DNA of 29,813 nt from Conidiobolus incongruus B7586 (lineage: Eukaryota > Entomophthoromycota > Entomophthoromycetes > Entomophthorales > Conidiobolaceae): NCBI GenBank assembly GCA_000697335.1, contig JNEM01014588.1, positions 1 through 29,813 on the forward strand. The letters run 5' to 3'. Each line of letters starts with the position of its first letter. The stretch's first letter is position 1. Both the position numbers and the translations under genes were made by a program. The notes below the pieces were generated by a model. It did not search any database, had not been told where the DNA came from, and saw nothing but the letters and a program-made list of their open reading frames with translations. Below, in pieces: positions 12,114 to 22,562 of this stretch.

Positions 12114-12429
12114 CTAGTAATTAGTCAATTTGGTGATAAAATAAATGATCATTCATTGGAATTATATTGGAATACAAATTAAAAATATTTTCAGCCTAAG
12201 AGTTGAATATAAATCAACCATATAAAATTTTATATAAATATTGAAGAATTTCAATACTTTTAACACAAATCAATTTCATATTTAAATTAGAAAATTCACA
12301 AATATTTTATTTGGATCATTATTGGAGTTAAGAATTTATGTGATATTAGACATTTTGAAAGATAAATTGAGATAATCAATTTTATGATTTGAAAGAATTT
12401 CAATGATATTTATCACTCTACCATATTAT
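12114..12429. other. AT-rich DNA, probable 5' part of the chromodomain gene
   Basis: The minus strand has a plausible acceptor (TACTAG at 12119-12114, with GACTAAT just upstream as a branch site), so the missing first exon of the chromodomain gene should lie here or slightly beyond. Several ATGs occur on the minus strand. The only one I found that could be spliced in frame without a stop (about 12280, donor near 12255) is weak. No other feature is visible. Confidence 0.4.
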
Positions 12430-12845
12430 AATCGTCATGACGTGAAATATACACCTTTTCCATTTTCCCAATGTCATTCCCTAACCTAGAAGCCATAACT
12501 AGTATGATACTACAAATGCTCACCTTAATAGAATTTCACCCGTGCTGCAATCTCACTTCGCCTAATAAATCTTACTTCTCCCTCCTATTTCCTTTGTTTC
12601 CTTTACCAATAATAGGCCATGTACCATTTGACATTTATAAACAATATATTTTATTTCACATGAGCCTTCCTTTTCCATATCCTACTCAACCTTATGATCA
12701 CACAGTAGCTATTGCTATCACGTGAGGACTTGTCGAGCATGTTTCTCTCTTCATTAGCTTGTTTCTGCAAGCCATCACAGCTCACATTGCTCGAAAAATG
12801 AGTGCCGTAGCTCTTCAAGAGCTCATGTTGGCGACAATAATAATT
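12430..12845. other. GC-raised island with nested inverted repeats; possible ncRNA or unrecognised exon
   Basis: About 415 bases at roughly 40-47% GC are bounded by DNA near 17% GC. Compact inverted repeats sit at the right-hand end: CGAGCATGT (12734-12742) against ACATTGCTCG (12784-12793, one unpaired base), with GCTTG (12757-12761) and CAAGC (12768-12772) nested inside, and AGCTCTTCAAGAGCT (12809-12823) as a near-perfect hairpin. An 84-codon plus-strand frame (12471-12725) and a minus-strand frame of about 60 codons near 12850-12650 are both open, but neither resembles a protein I know. A structured RNA gene, a relic of a foreign insert, or exons of an unknown gene are all possible. Confidence 0.35.
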
Positions 12846-14640
12846 TTCTGAGCATTATTATTTTTAATTGACTTAATGTTTAATCAATTAAATGATATTC
12901 TTCAAAAATCAGCATTGATTTTAATCATATGAAGATTAAACCTGAAATTATTTGATAATCAAATATAATAGATGATATATAATTCAATATACTACCACTA
13001 TACAAACTACAGAATAATCTATTATATTTTTCTATATAGATAATATTTATTGAATTTTCAAAATTATCTATATATTTTAATATTATATAAAAGAATATTT
13101 CAATACTTGAATTGTCTGTAACAAATGATAATTTGATTAATATTACAAGTTCAAATTTGAGTTTGGGATTTTATAATTATAAAATATAAATATTTGTACA
13201 TAGTTTTTTTATTTTCAATAACGATACCAATTCTACAATTCAGTAATTTAATATATAAATCATTAAGATTGTTGATGCTTGTTAACTTTAAAAGATTTGA
13301 TGTTGACAATTAAAACAGTTAACAACTATCCATTTTGTAAAAAATTATATTAACTATTATTCCAAAGAGTATTGAATAGTTTAATTATTAACAGTAGTAA
13401 TAGATGTCAAAAAATGATTTCATTATATTTATCACATTGTCAAAATATTTAAGGCGTATATTATATCCATTGCACACGTGACTTTAGATCCAATTTTTTA
13501 ATGAATTAAATCACTTTTTTTGTTATAATTTTATTAGCACATGTTAAAAAGGAACCATTTCATTAAGTAGATATTCATAAAATATTGCTTAAATGAAATT
13601 GAATTTGAGATTAAGATTGTTAATGCGTATAAATTAATATGTAATTTCAAAATTGAATGTATAGGGACCATTTCGCTAAATTTAAGAGTTTATGAAAAAA
13701 AAGTCCATAAAATATGGCCTATATAATTTAACCGGAGTTTATTATTGGTTAAAGAGGGTTAAAGAAGAGGAACAAATTTCTCAGTGTCAAATTATAAGGT
13801 CAATTTTCTAGTGTATCCGAAAAAATATCCGAAATTTATTGCGACTAAATCTAAACATTTTTCTAATATTTCATTTCTATCTGATGAGGGGTTTTTATAA
13901 AGAGCTGCTAATATTTATAGCCAAAAATCAATTTAAACGATAAGGTAACAATTTAAGGTTATGTGTATCAAAATTTTCAAGTGGAGTACAGATAGATTTG
14001 GGTTTTATTTCAACACCCCAATTATTGTAAAAAAGTTCAAAAGAAATTCAAATTATTAATAAATATTTTCCATTTACATAATTTTATTAATCATACTAAC
14101 AAAAATAATAAATTAAGAAAAAATCACTAATTCCCTGATCAATGGTGTTAAACATTATCAATAAAATACTATCTTGCTAATATTTTAATGAATATCTTGT
14201 AAGTGGAATTTGGATATTAATAAATGCTATATATGGATGAAATTAAATCAATCAAGTCTAGATCATATATATATATAGCAAATCCAAAGAATCAAAAAGA
14301 ATAAAATAATAGAAACAAGATGTGTAACCTTTGATGTGATACAATTTATATAAATAATTAATATATAAAGACCCCTAACACAAGAACGATTGAGTTATAC
14401 TTGACTTTGTCGATTATAAAAATTCGGGAAGACAATTCCTTTTTCTGATTTCAACTCAACTTTAAATGTACATGACCCATAATTGATTGAGTTTATCCAC
14501 AAGCCATTTAATATTTATATAAAATCCATACCATGGGGTTTTATTAAAAAATAAATAAAAGTTTAGTCTTAATTAGTTTCTTTAAAAGGTTGGAGAAATA
14601 CAACGAATAGTTGTATAACCGTTAGTAGTATTTCTTTGAT
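12846..14640. other. AT-rich intergenic DNA upstream of TAH18
   Basis: Low-complexity AT-rich DNA without a long frame, tRNA signature or GC island. The final few hundred bases are the likely TAH18 promoter; I could not find a convincing upstream sequence shared with the second TAH18 copy. Confidence 0.6.
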
Positions 14641-17128
14641 ATGAGATTTAATTTGCTTTATGGATCAGAGACTGGTACTGCTGAAGGTTTAATTGGCTTA
14701 TTAAGTAATACTTTATTACAGCTCAATAAAAAGGCGAAGACGCCGATTCAAGTTGAGCGATTTAGTTGTGATCAATTCATACCAGTAATTATATATTACT
14801 CAAATATAATACAACTCAACCTAATATACTATTTCATAGAATTTGTCAAATAAGGAAGAGACCAATTTAATTTTGATTTGCTCTTCAACTTGGGATGGTG
14901 ACCCACCTGAAAATGCTACCAAGTTTAGAAATAAACTGGCCGAATTAGCTCAAAAGGGTGATGAAAATACTTTAAGTCATATTCAATTTGCTCTACTAGG
15001 TACTTTTTCAGCACAATTTATAAGATGTATCTTGGTTATTAAATGTATATATTATAGGGTTGGGTGATAGAGGTTATGAAAACTTTGGCCGATTTCCAAA
15101 ATTTGTATATGAACATTTGATCAAATTGGGAGCCCAGCCAAAATTTCGCTTTCAAATTGCTGACGATGAAGAGGGGTAATGATTGGTGTTGGTATCATTT
15201 AGCATTTATTAACTTGAATCAACTTAGTGCATATCTCGTCATTGAGCCCTGGTTAGACGATATCATTCCTCTTGTTAAATCTTGGAATTCAGGGTCTATT
15301 CCTAGTATGATTTTTAATTATATTATGATTTTGCATATTTTAATTAATTTTCCTATATAGAAACAGTTTATACCGATCTCAAGACTATCTTCAAAATTGA
15401 AGATACTTATTCATCTCAGACAATTGAACATACTACTACAGCTGAGTTATATGATGCAACAATAGGAGACCAAAGCGGATCATTTAATCACACATTACCA
15501 AGAAACTATGATCAGCCTATTAAATTGGATCTAAGTGAACTCAAGTTATTGACAACTCTTTCAGGATTTCCTAAAATTCCTCCATCTTTGATTAATTTTT
15601 CATTAGAGGAAAAGTCAAAATCTTACAAAGCTCTAACTGATCAAGACATTCAACTTCAATCACATGATAATTCTTTCATTGGTCACATTACTTCAGTGTC
15701 CAGTCTAACTAGTTCTGATGCTGCTAAACGTACACTATTGATCAGCATTGATCTTCCTAAAGACATCAAACCTTTTATGCCAGGAGATGCTTATGGTATC
15801 TGCTGTCCCAATGACAATGAACTAGTCGAAAGACTTCTCACTAGACTTCAAGTTACAACTGATCAGATGGACCAAATAGTCAAACTCGAATCCAAAGATA
15901 ATACTATCCTTCCATTGCATTTAATTAACCTTCCAGAAAATATCACTTTGAAACAATTATTCACTAATTTCATTGATTTGAATTCCTTCCCAAAAATATC
16001 TTGGTTCAGAATGTTAGCTGAGTATACTAGTGACAGTGCTCAAAAGCAAACTCTATTAGCTATGGTTAGCAAGCAAGGTAATTATATTTAAATATCGCAC
16101 ATTTACATATAATCTTATAATGTATGTTAATAGGTGGAAACATCTATAATCAGATGAAAGAACTAAACCCTAGTATACTTGATATTTTGTTATATTTCAA
16201 TACTGCTCAACCACCTATCGAGCGCTTGTTAGACACTTTACCCCATCTTCAGCCAAGATATTACTCAGTTGCTAACTCCCCCTTAGCTTCATCTAATCAA
16301 TTGAAATTTGTCTTCAACGTAGTTCAATATAGAACAGGTACACAATCTCAATATCTTCGTCATGGTTTGTGCACGCCTTGGCTTGACCAAATTTCTGGGT
16401 ATGTTGATTCTAATTCTACACATAATTTAACCACACCATATCCGATATGTCTCCTCCAAAAACAAAACGCACAAAACTTTCACCTTCCTACAGAAACAGA
16501 TAAGCCCATTCTCATGATTGGGCCAGGTACAGGAGTTGCCCCATTTATGGGATTCCTCCAGCACCGCCAGCATCAACGTAGACTCAAAGAAAAGATAGAA
16601 GGATTCAAAGAGTCTATGACATCAGAACTCAACAAAATATTTGGCAAGACGTGGCTCATATTCGGTACCCGAGATCCCAATAAAGATTTCTTATTCGAAA
16701 AAGAGCTCACATCCTACGTTGAAGATGGAACTCTATCAAGACTGGACTGCTGCTTTAGCAGGACAACATCCAATCAAAAGTTCAAATATGTCCAGCATAT
16801 ATTAATCAATGCAAAAGAAGAAATTTATGATTTTATCATGAATCAAAATGCGTATATTTATATTTGCGGGTAATTTAATAGAATTCCATATCAATTTACA
16901 ATTCACCAATTATATTTTTAGCGATGCAAGGCACATGGCCCGCGACGTACACCAAGCAATTATACAAATATTACAAGGGCCTCCCCATCTCAATAGAACA
17001 CGATTAGAAGCGACTCAAATTCTTTCCACCCTTATGGACGATGGTCGATACTTGAGGGATATAGTCAGTTTATTATTATTTATACTATTGATAATCATAT
17101 TGATCAATTTTAAATTTAGTGGAACTAA
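14641..17128 (+). CDS. TAH18: Tah18 / NDOR1 diflavin reductase, intact copy
   Basis: NADPH-dependent FAD/FMN reductase that passes electrons to Dre2 (CIAPIN1) in cytosolic Fe-S cluster assembly. Eight exons (14641-14784, 14840-14999, 15058-15175, 15228-15304, 15361-16077, 16134-16869, 16922-17063, 17120-17128) join in frame to about 700 residues, a little longer than the yeast protein (623). The flavodoxin-like FMN domain shows SETGTAEG at 9-16, STWDGDPPEN near 70 and GLGDRGYENF at 102-111. The FAD domain has RYYS at 447-450. The NADPH site is GPGTGVAP at 535-542, and FGTRDPNKDFLF follows. The last exon is only 9 nt and encodes Trp-Asn-stop, which supplies the C-terminal aromatic residue that stacks on FAD in this family; the same ending (Trp-Asp) is found in the neighbouring copy. 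Its donor is GTCAGT, weaker than the others. This is the only uninterrupted copy in the window. Confidence 0.95.
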
Positions 17129-18658
17129 ATACATCTTATTAAATTTTATTTATTATCCTCTAGTAATATGGAATTTGGGTTATTTGATCGAATAATAACT
17201 ATAATAAAAATATACAATTTTTTATAAGGTACTTGATAAACTTATTTTTATGCTATTTTTATTTTTAAGAATATTCTAATATCGAATAACTAAATATTTA
17301 TATTATGATGACTGATTATTGTTATATTATTCTTGAGTATCATTTTTAATAGAAGCAACAATATTCTGTTAATGTAATATTTTTTTAATTCAAGATATTC
17401 AATTTTCGTCAGTAATTAATATAAAACGTCAAAAATTGTATTTTATATAATATATTCAAAATATAAATTTCAATTATTTTAACATATTTATACTTAAATA
17501 GCCAATTTTTCAAAGTTTTATTTGAGATCGATGTATAAATATATCAAAAAATATATCGGTTGAGCTCACATGTTAAAATGAATTTTGTTCAAGATTTTTT
17601 CGATATCATAACATTCATTGCTCATCAGTTTGAAATAAAAAATTTCAAATATAGATCATTTTATATCGTATGATTTAAATTATATTCAATCAATGGATTG
17701 TTATTTGAAAAATAATCAATCGCTGATAAATATTTAACATCATAAAAATGCCCTTTTCCAATATTAAGATTGTTTTATATCTTTGATATTAACCATATAT
17801 TATAGTAAATATTATATATATATATATATATAATATTATAATGGCTTTTATTTACAAACTTGATTATTTATAATTTATACAATTTACATGATTTACATAA
17901 TATTAAATATAATTTGTATACTTTTTTTTCAATTTTAAATATTTTTCATATGAAATAGTTTTTGTATTTGAAAAAATGGATCAAAAATTCCTAAATTCTG
18001 GATATTACCAATTTAATTAAAAGAGTAGAATTTTCATTTTCAAACCAATATTATACAATAATAAAATATAATAATGAATAATTATTACCAATTAATTTAA
18101 TAATATTATTTTCTTTAAAAAATAATTATAAAATGAAATAATAATTAGGGACTGTAACCATATTCAAAAACAAATTTATTGAACACCAATTTGATAACAT
18201 AAGCTTTGATATACAATTTAAAATATATCTTCATTTTAAAATAATATAAATGGAGCTAAATTCCAGATTGATTGTTCAAAATTTTCTCATTTGGACCCGT
18301 GAACCTGGACCCTAGAAGAATATTAATCACGTATAGGATAATGTTAGATAATGTAAAATCATTTAGGCTATTTAAAATTTATAACTGTAACCTTTTACTA
18401 ACAATCGGATCTTGTATATAATCTGATATAATCTTTATGGGGATTATTATAGTCAAAATTAAGAAGTTTGAATCTTTTAAATAACCAAATTTGGCAAATA
18501 ATATATAATAAATCCCATAACCGTTAAATTAAAGATACCAACATAAATAGATATAGCCCTCAAAAATAATCTGAGATATATTAGTCTTTAAGTCTAATAA
18601 ATTCTTATTCTCCCCAAAAAAATAATCTGAGAATAGATAAAATATTGGAAAATTGAAG
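17129..18658. other. Spacer between the two TAH18 copies
   Basis: AT-rich DNA without a recognisable gene, transposon end or tRNA. It contains a TA tract at about 17812-17832. A slightly GC-richer patch near 18290-18320 is too short to interpret. No direct repeat bounding the duplication is obvious by eye. Confidence 0.6.
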
Positions 18659-21142
18659 ATGAAATTTAATTTAATATACGGATCTGAAACGGGAACTGCT
18701 AGAAGTTTAGTTGACCAATTTAGTAATCAATTATTACAACTCAATACCAGTCAAACTGAACAAATTCAAGTTCAAAGATTCAACTGTGATGAATATATTC
18801 CAGTAATCATAAAACTTTAATTATGATATTATATTTTGAGTTATTAAATTTTAGAATTTAACTAATAAACAAGAAACTAGTTTAATTATTATTTGTTCTT
18901 CTACTGGAGACGGCGACCCTCCCAAAGATAGTTTGAAATTTAAGACTAGGTTGAGGGGCTTGACCCAACTTGGTGATAAACCTTTGAGCCATATTCATTT
19001 TGCTTTATTAGGTATATATTATTTAATTTTTAAATTGAGTTATTTTAACTTGAATATTTTCCTTAGGCTAGAGAGATAGCTCCTATGACAATTTTGGAAG
19101 ATTTCCTAAATATGCTTATGAATATTTGACCAAGTTAGGTGCTCGACCTAAATTTCGTATCTAAATTGCTGACGATGAAGAAGGGTAATGGATTTTTATA
19201 TATCAGCCAAATTAGTGATTTGTACTTATTTGATAAATTTAGTGCTGATGCCGTTATTGAAGCTTGATTAGAAGATACTATGCCTGTAGTTAAATCTTGG
19301 AACTCTGGATCCATTACTGGTAAGGTTATTATATCAATTATAATTTTAGTAGATATTTAATTAATTTGAATAGCTATCATCTATACCCAATCCAATAATA
19401 ATGTTAATGATGAAGGTTCAGCTAACGCTGTAGTCGAAAATATTATTGCTGAAAAATTGCAAGAAACTGTGATTAGTGATCCTAACGAACTGCTCGACCA
19501 CCCTTTACTTAGGAACTATGATCAACCCATCAAATCAGATTTATCTGAACTTCAGGGGTTCACTGCTATCTCAGGGTTCCTTAAAAATCCCCTTGAATTA
19601 ATGACTTATACATTGGAACAAAAATCAGAATCGTATAAACCTCTATCTGATCTAGATATCCAACTCAAATCTTATTCCAACTCTTTCAATAGCTACCTTA
19701 CTTCAGTTTCTAGCTTAATCAGTTCGAATGCTGTTAAGCGTATTCTTTTGGTTAATATCGAACTTCCTGAAGATACTGGACCTTTTATTCCAGGAGATGC
19801 TTATGGTATTTGCTGCACTAATGACAACGAACTAGTTGAAAGGCTTCTTACCAGATTTCAGCTTACCCCAGATCAATGGGATCGAATTATTAAGATCGAA
19901 GCCAAGTATAACACAATTCTCCCCAATTATTTAATTAACCTTCCTCAAAACATCACTTTGAAACAATTATTTGCTAATTTTTTGGATTTGAATTCATTCC
20001 CTAAGAAGGCTTGGTTCAGAATGTTGGTTGATTTCACTAGTGGCAATAACCAAAAATAAATTTTATTGACTATGATTAGTAAGCAAGGTAGCTATATCTA
20101 TCATACAGCATACGTTTATAAATTATCTTACTAATAACTTTAATAGGTGGAAATCTATATAACCAGCTTAAATCATTGAACCCTAGTATTCTTGATATCT
20201 TGGTATATTTCAACACTGCTCAACCTTCTGTTGAACGTTTGTTGGATACTTTATTTCAATTACAACCAAGATGTTATTCCGCTGCTAATTTTCCCTTGGC
20301 CGCACCTAACCAACTCAGATTAGCTTTCAACGTGATTCAATACAACCTCGAAACTGATCCATAATACCTTCGCCACGGACTGTGTACACCTTGGCTCGAT
20401 TAAATTTCTGCATATGTTGCTTCCAATCCTTCCAGTACCTTGACCAGCCCCTATCCCCTCTGCTTATTCCGCAAACAAACTGTTCAAAACTTCGACTTAC
20501 CTACTCAAACTAATAAACCCGTACTCATGATTGGCCCTGGTACTGGTGTTGCTCCATTCATCGGTTTTCTTCAACATCGCCAATGCCAACGCAGGCTTAA
20601 GAAGAAGATGGGTGGCCTCAGTTCATCTATTTCCGAAGAGTTCAAGAAGTCATTTGGTAAAATGTGGCTCATTTTCGGTACCAAAGGCCCCAAGAAGGAC
20701 TACCTCTTTGAAAAAGCACTTCAAGCTTACGTCGAAGATGGTACTTTGACTAGATTGGACTGCTGTTCCAGTAGATTGAATCCCAATCAAGAGATCAAAT
20801 ATGTCCAACACGTTCTTCTCCAAAACAAGGAAGAAGTTTACGATTTCATTATGAACCAAAATGACTATATTTACATTTGCGGGTAATTTAAATACATAAA
20901 AATAAAATGCATACAACTTATTTCAAATTTTAATAGCGATTCCAAAAATATGGCCAAGGACGTTCATCAAGCCTTCATGGATATCTTGTAAGGATCTCCC
21001 GAATTGAATCGAAGTAAAATTGAAGCGACTCAAGTTTTGACTCAGTTGATGCAGGAAGGAAGATATTTGAAAGATTTGGTAAGTTTTTGATATTTAAATT
21101 TGTGAAAATATAAATTAACTTTGATCTTTTCAGTGGGATTAA
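18659..21142 (+). pseudogene. Tandem TAH18 copy with seven in-frame stop codons
   Basis: A diverged duplicate of the upstream gene in the same orientation. Exons 18659-18802, 18855-19011, 19067-19184, 19243-19319, 19374-20087, 20147-20882, 20937-21078 and 21134-21142 correspond one to one with copy 1. Exon lengths are 144, 157, 118, 77, 714, 736, 142 and 9 nt against 144, 160, 118, 77, 717, 736, 142 and 9, so every length difference is a whole codon. All seven introns sit at identical positions with GT and AG ends. Flavin and NADPH motifs remain (SETGTA, RCYS, GPGTGVAP). Seven stops interrupt the frame at 19069, 19162, 19265, 20057, 20362, 20401 and 20989. Compared with copy 1, five replace a CAA glutamine codon by TAA, one replaces TGG by TGA, and one (TAG) stands for a Leu codon. 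The translation is otherwise continuous. It is most simply a pseudogene that lost function late. No retroposition is implied because introns are kept. Confidence 0.88.
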
Positions 21143-21989
21143 ATTCATCATTTAGCATAATGCTTATTTAGTTAAAATGAATATTTTATTGTTCAATTAA
21201 TAGACTTTTTATTTATGTTAATAAAATATATTATCGACAATAACAATTCTAAAGTTAAAATTTTATTGAATACCTCAAATGATATTATGTTCAAATAATA
21301 TTAAATATTTAATTATTTATGGAATGATTCTAATTTTCCAATTTACTCTGGACATTATTATGAAGATAAACAGTTAATGGATTTTTAAAGTTGGTTGCTC
21401 GAAATTGTGTATTTGATGATTCAAAACTCTCTAAATCAATTGAATATTTACAAATTATACATTTGTATAGATAATCTAATATAAGTTTATATTATGTAGC
21501 AATACTAAAACTTTTATTTACAAATTTTATTTTATTATAAAAAGTTATTTTTGTAATAATATAGCATTAAATGAAGTTATCAATGCTATACCAATTAATA
21601 CCATATGTAATTATGAAATCTTCAAAATATATAGTTCAAAATCAGCTATGCTAATGGTTGATAGTATGAATTCTTTCATACAAAATATATATTTTGATTA
21701 TGTTATAGATGAATGTTGCATAGCATTTAATTAATATATGAATGTAAATATAAATTTAGTTTGGATTTTGAATTTGACGAAGGAGTTGATTTACTCTAAT
21801 TGATAAATATTTTACAATTAATCAAATAACTAAAATATCAAAATAAAGAAAAATGAGTGAAGTAGATAAAGTGAATTTTGGATTATATTGATGTTATTGA
21901 GATCAAAATATTTGTTATATTGGATTAAAATTAATGTCATGAGTTGTATAGTATTAATGATAAAATTACATGTCATGAACCTTTTGCAT
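21143..21989. other. AT-rich intergenic DNA, no gene seen
   Basis: Spacer between the TAH18 duplicate and the tRNA gene. A 68-codon open frame overlapping the tRNA has no family resemblance and is ignored. Nothing else stands out. Confidence 0.6.
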
Positions 21990-22062
21990 GGGGAATTAGC
22001 TCATTTGGTAGAGCGCTCGCTTTGCATGCAAGAGGCGCCGGGATCGATACCCGGATTCTCCA
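21990..22062 (+). tRNA. tRNA-Ala(UGC): tRNA-Ala (anticodon TGC)
   Basis: The 73 bases fold as a standard cloverleaf without intron. The acceptor stem is GGGGAAT / ATTCTCC followed by discriminator A, and it contains the G3-T70 wobble that identifies alanine tRNAs. The D stem is GCTC/GAGC. The anticodon loop TTTGCAT gives anticodon TGC. The T stem is CCGGG/CCCGG with loop ATCGATA. The anticodon stem CTCGC/GCAAG has a central C-A mismatch. The sequences TAGCTCATTTGG and GGATCGATACC are the internal A and B boxes for RNA polymerase III. The CCA end is not encoded beyond the discriminator, as expected in eukaryotes. Confidence 0.96.
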
Positions 22063-22067
22063 TTTTT
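22063..22067 (+). terminator. RNA polymerase III terminator of the tRNA gene
   Basis: A run of five T begins immediately after the discriminator base of the tRNA, which is the usual pol III stop signal. Confidence 0.85.
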
Positions 22068-22214
22068 CATCTCAAAATACTCTGTCTTTACTAATTATAA
22101 ATAATATATGATGCTAATTTTGAATAAATCTACTTGATATTCCTCGCAATTTATTAAGATATTTCAACTTTACTCAATCAAAATATTGATATATACTTAT
22201 ACTTTTAACATTAT

Positions 22215-22555
22215 GACACTGACTGGGAAGTCAAGTGTCCAATAACTTTTAAGTAAATAGTCGTCTTCCGGGACAGCACCTGTTTGGTGATATAAAAGGG
22301 GTAATTTATTGTTTAACCTGGATTATTGGGCTGTACCCTAGGAAGAGGACCGACGTGATAACTTAGTTGTAGTCGGCATATTTATAGTTTACTTGACGTG
22401 TCTTCCCAGCGTACGAACCGTACGTCGGATAGAACGATTGATTGCATTGCTCGGGTGTATTTTGTGGTCACGTTGCAGGTGGATCTGTGACGGGGTTCTC
22501 GAATGAATTGAATTGTTAAGGACGAACGGGTTCTCCGGCCGGTGACAATAATTAT
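22215..22555. ncRNA. Candidate structured non-coding RNA gene, family unknown
   Basis: A block of about 340 bases is clearly richer in GC than its surroundings and shows extensive complementarity. GTCAAGT and CTGGGAAG (within 22223-22236) can pair with ACTTGAC (22391-22397) and CTTCCCAG (22402-22409). Inside this, 22260-22276 can pair with 22331-22354: ACAG/CTGT, GGG/CCC, TCTTCC/GGAAGA and GTCG/CGAC, separated by small bulges. At the apex, CACC (22277-22280) pairs with GGTG (22286-22289). Alternatively 22215-22239 forms a local hairpin (GACACT-GACT, loop GGGA). Further hairpins follow (GTACG-AAC-CGTAC around 22411-22423, and GTCAC/GTGAC near 22467-22495). No convincing protein frame exists. 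RNase P, RNase MRP and SRP RNA were considered, but I could not match their conserved cores; GGGAAGTC is only weakly like the CR-I element of RNase P. The strand is not proven. Confidence 0.45.
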
Positions 22556-22562
22556 ATAATAT

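Noticed and set aside
12471-12725. 84-codon plus-strand frame in the GC island as a gene
   Set aside because: No recognisable motif, no codon bias like the neighbours, and the island's base pairing offers an alternative explanation; kept only as part of an unassigned island.
18659-21142. Stop-to-glutamine genetic code reassignment
   Set aside because: In-frame TAA at glutamine positions occurs only in the Tah18 duplicate. The other genes use CAA for Gln and end in TAA, so the organism uses the standard code.
18659-21142. Classic heavy RIP of the duplicated region
   Set aside because: The stop-bearing copy is not poorer in GC than the intact copy in matched coding stretches, which heavy RIP would cause; only the stop positions show the CpA-like bias.
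22331-22342. Telomerase RNA template (CTGTACCCTAGG resembles a telomere complement)
   Set aside because: Only one partial repeat (ACCCTA) is present and it is followed by G, so it cannot encode one and a half TTAGGG units; it is also explained by pairing with 22260-22276.
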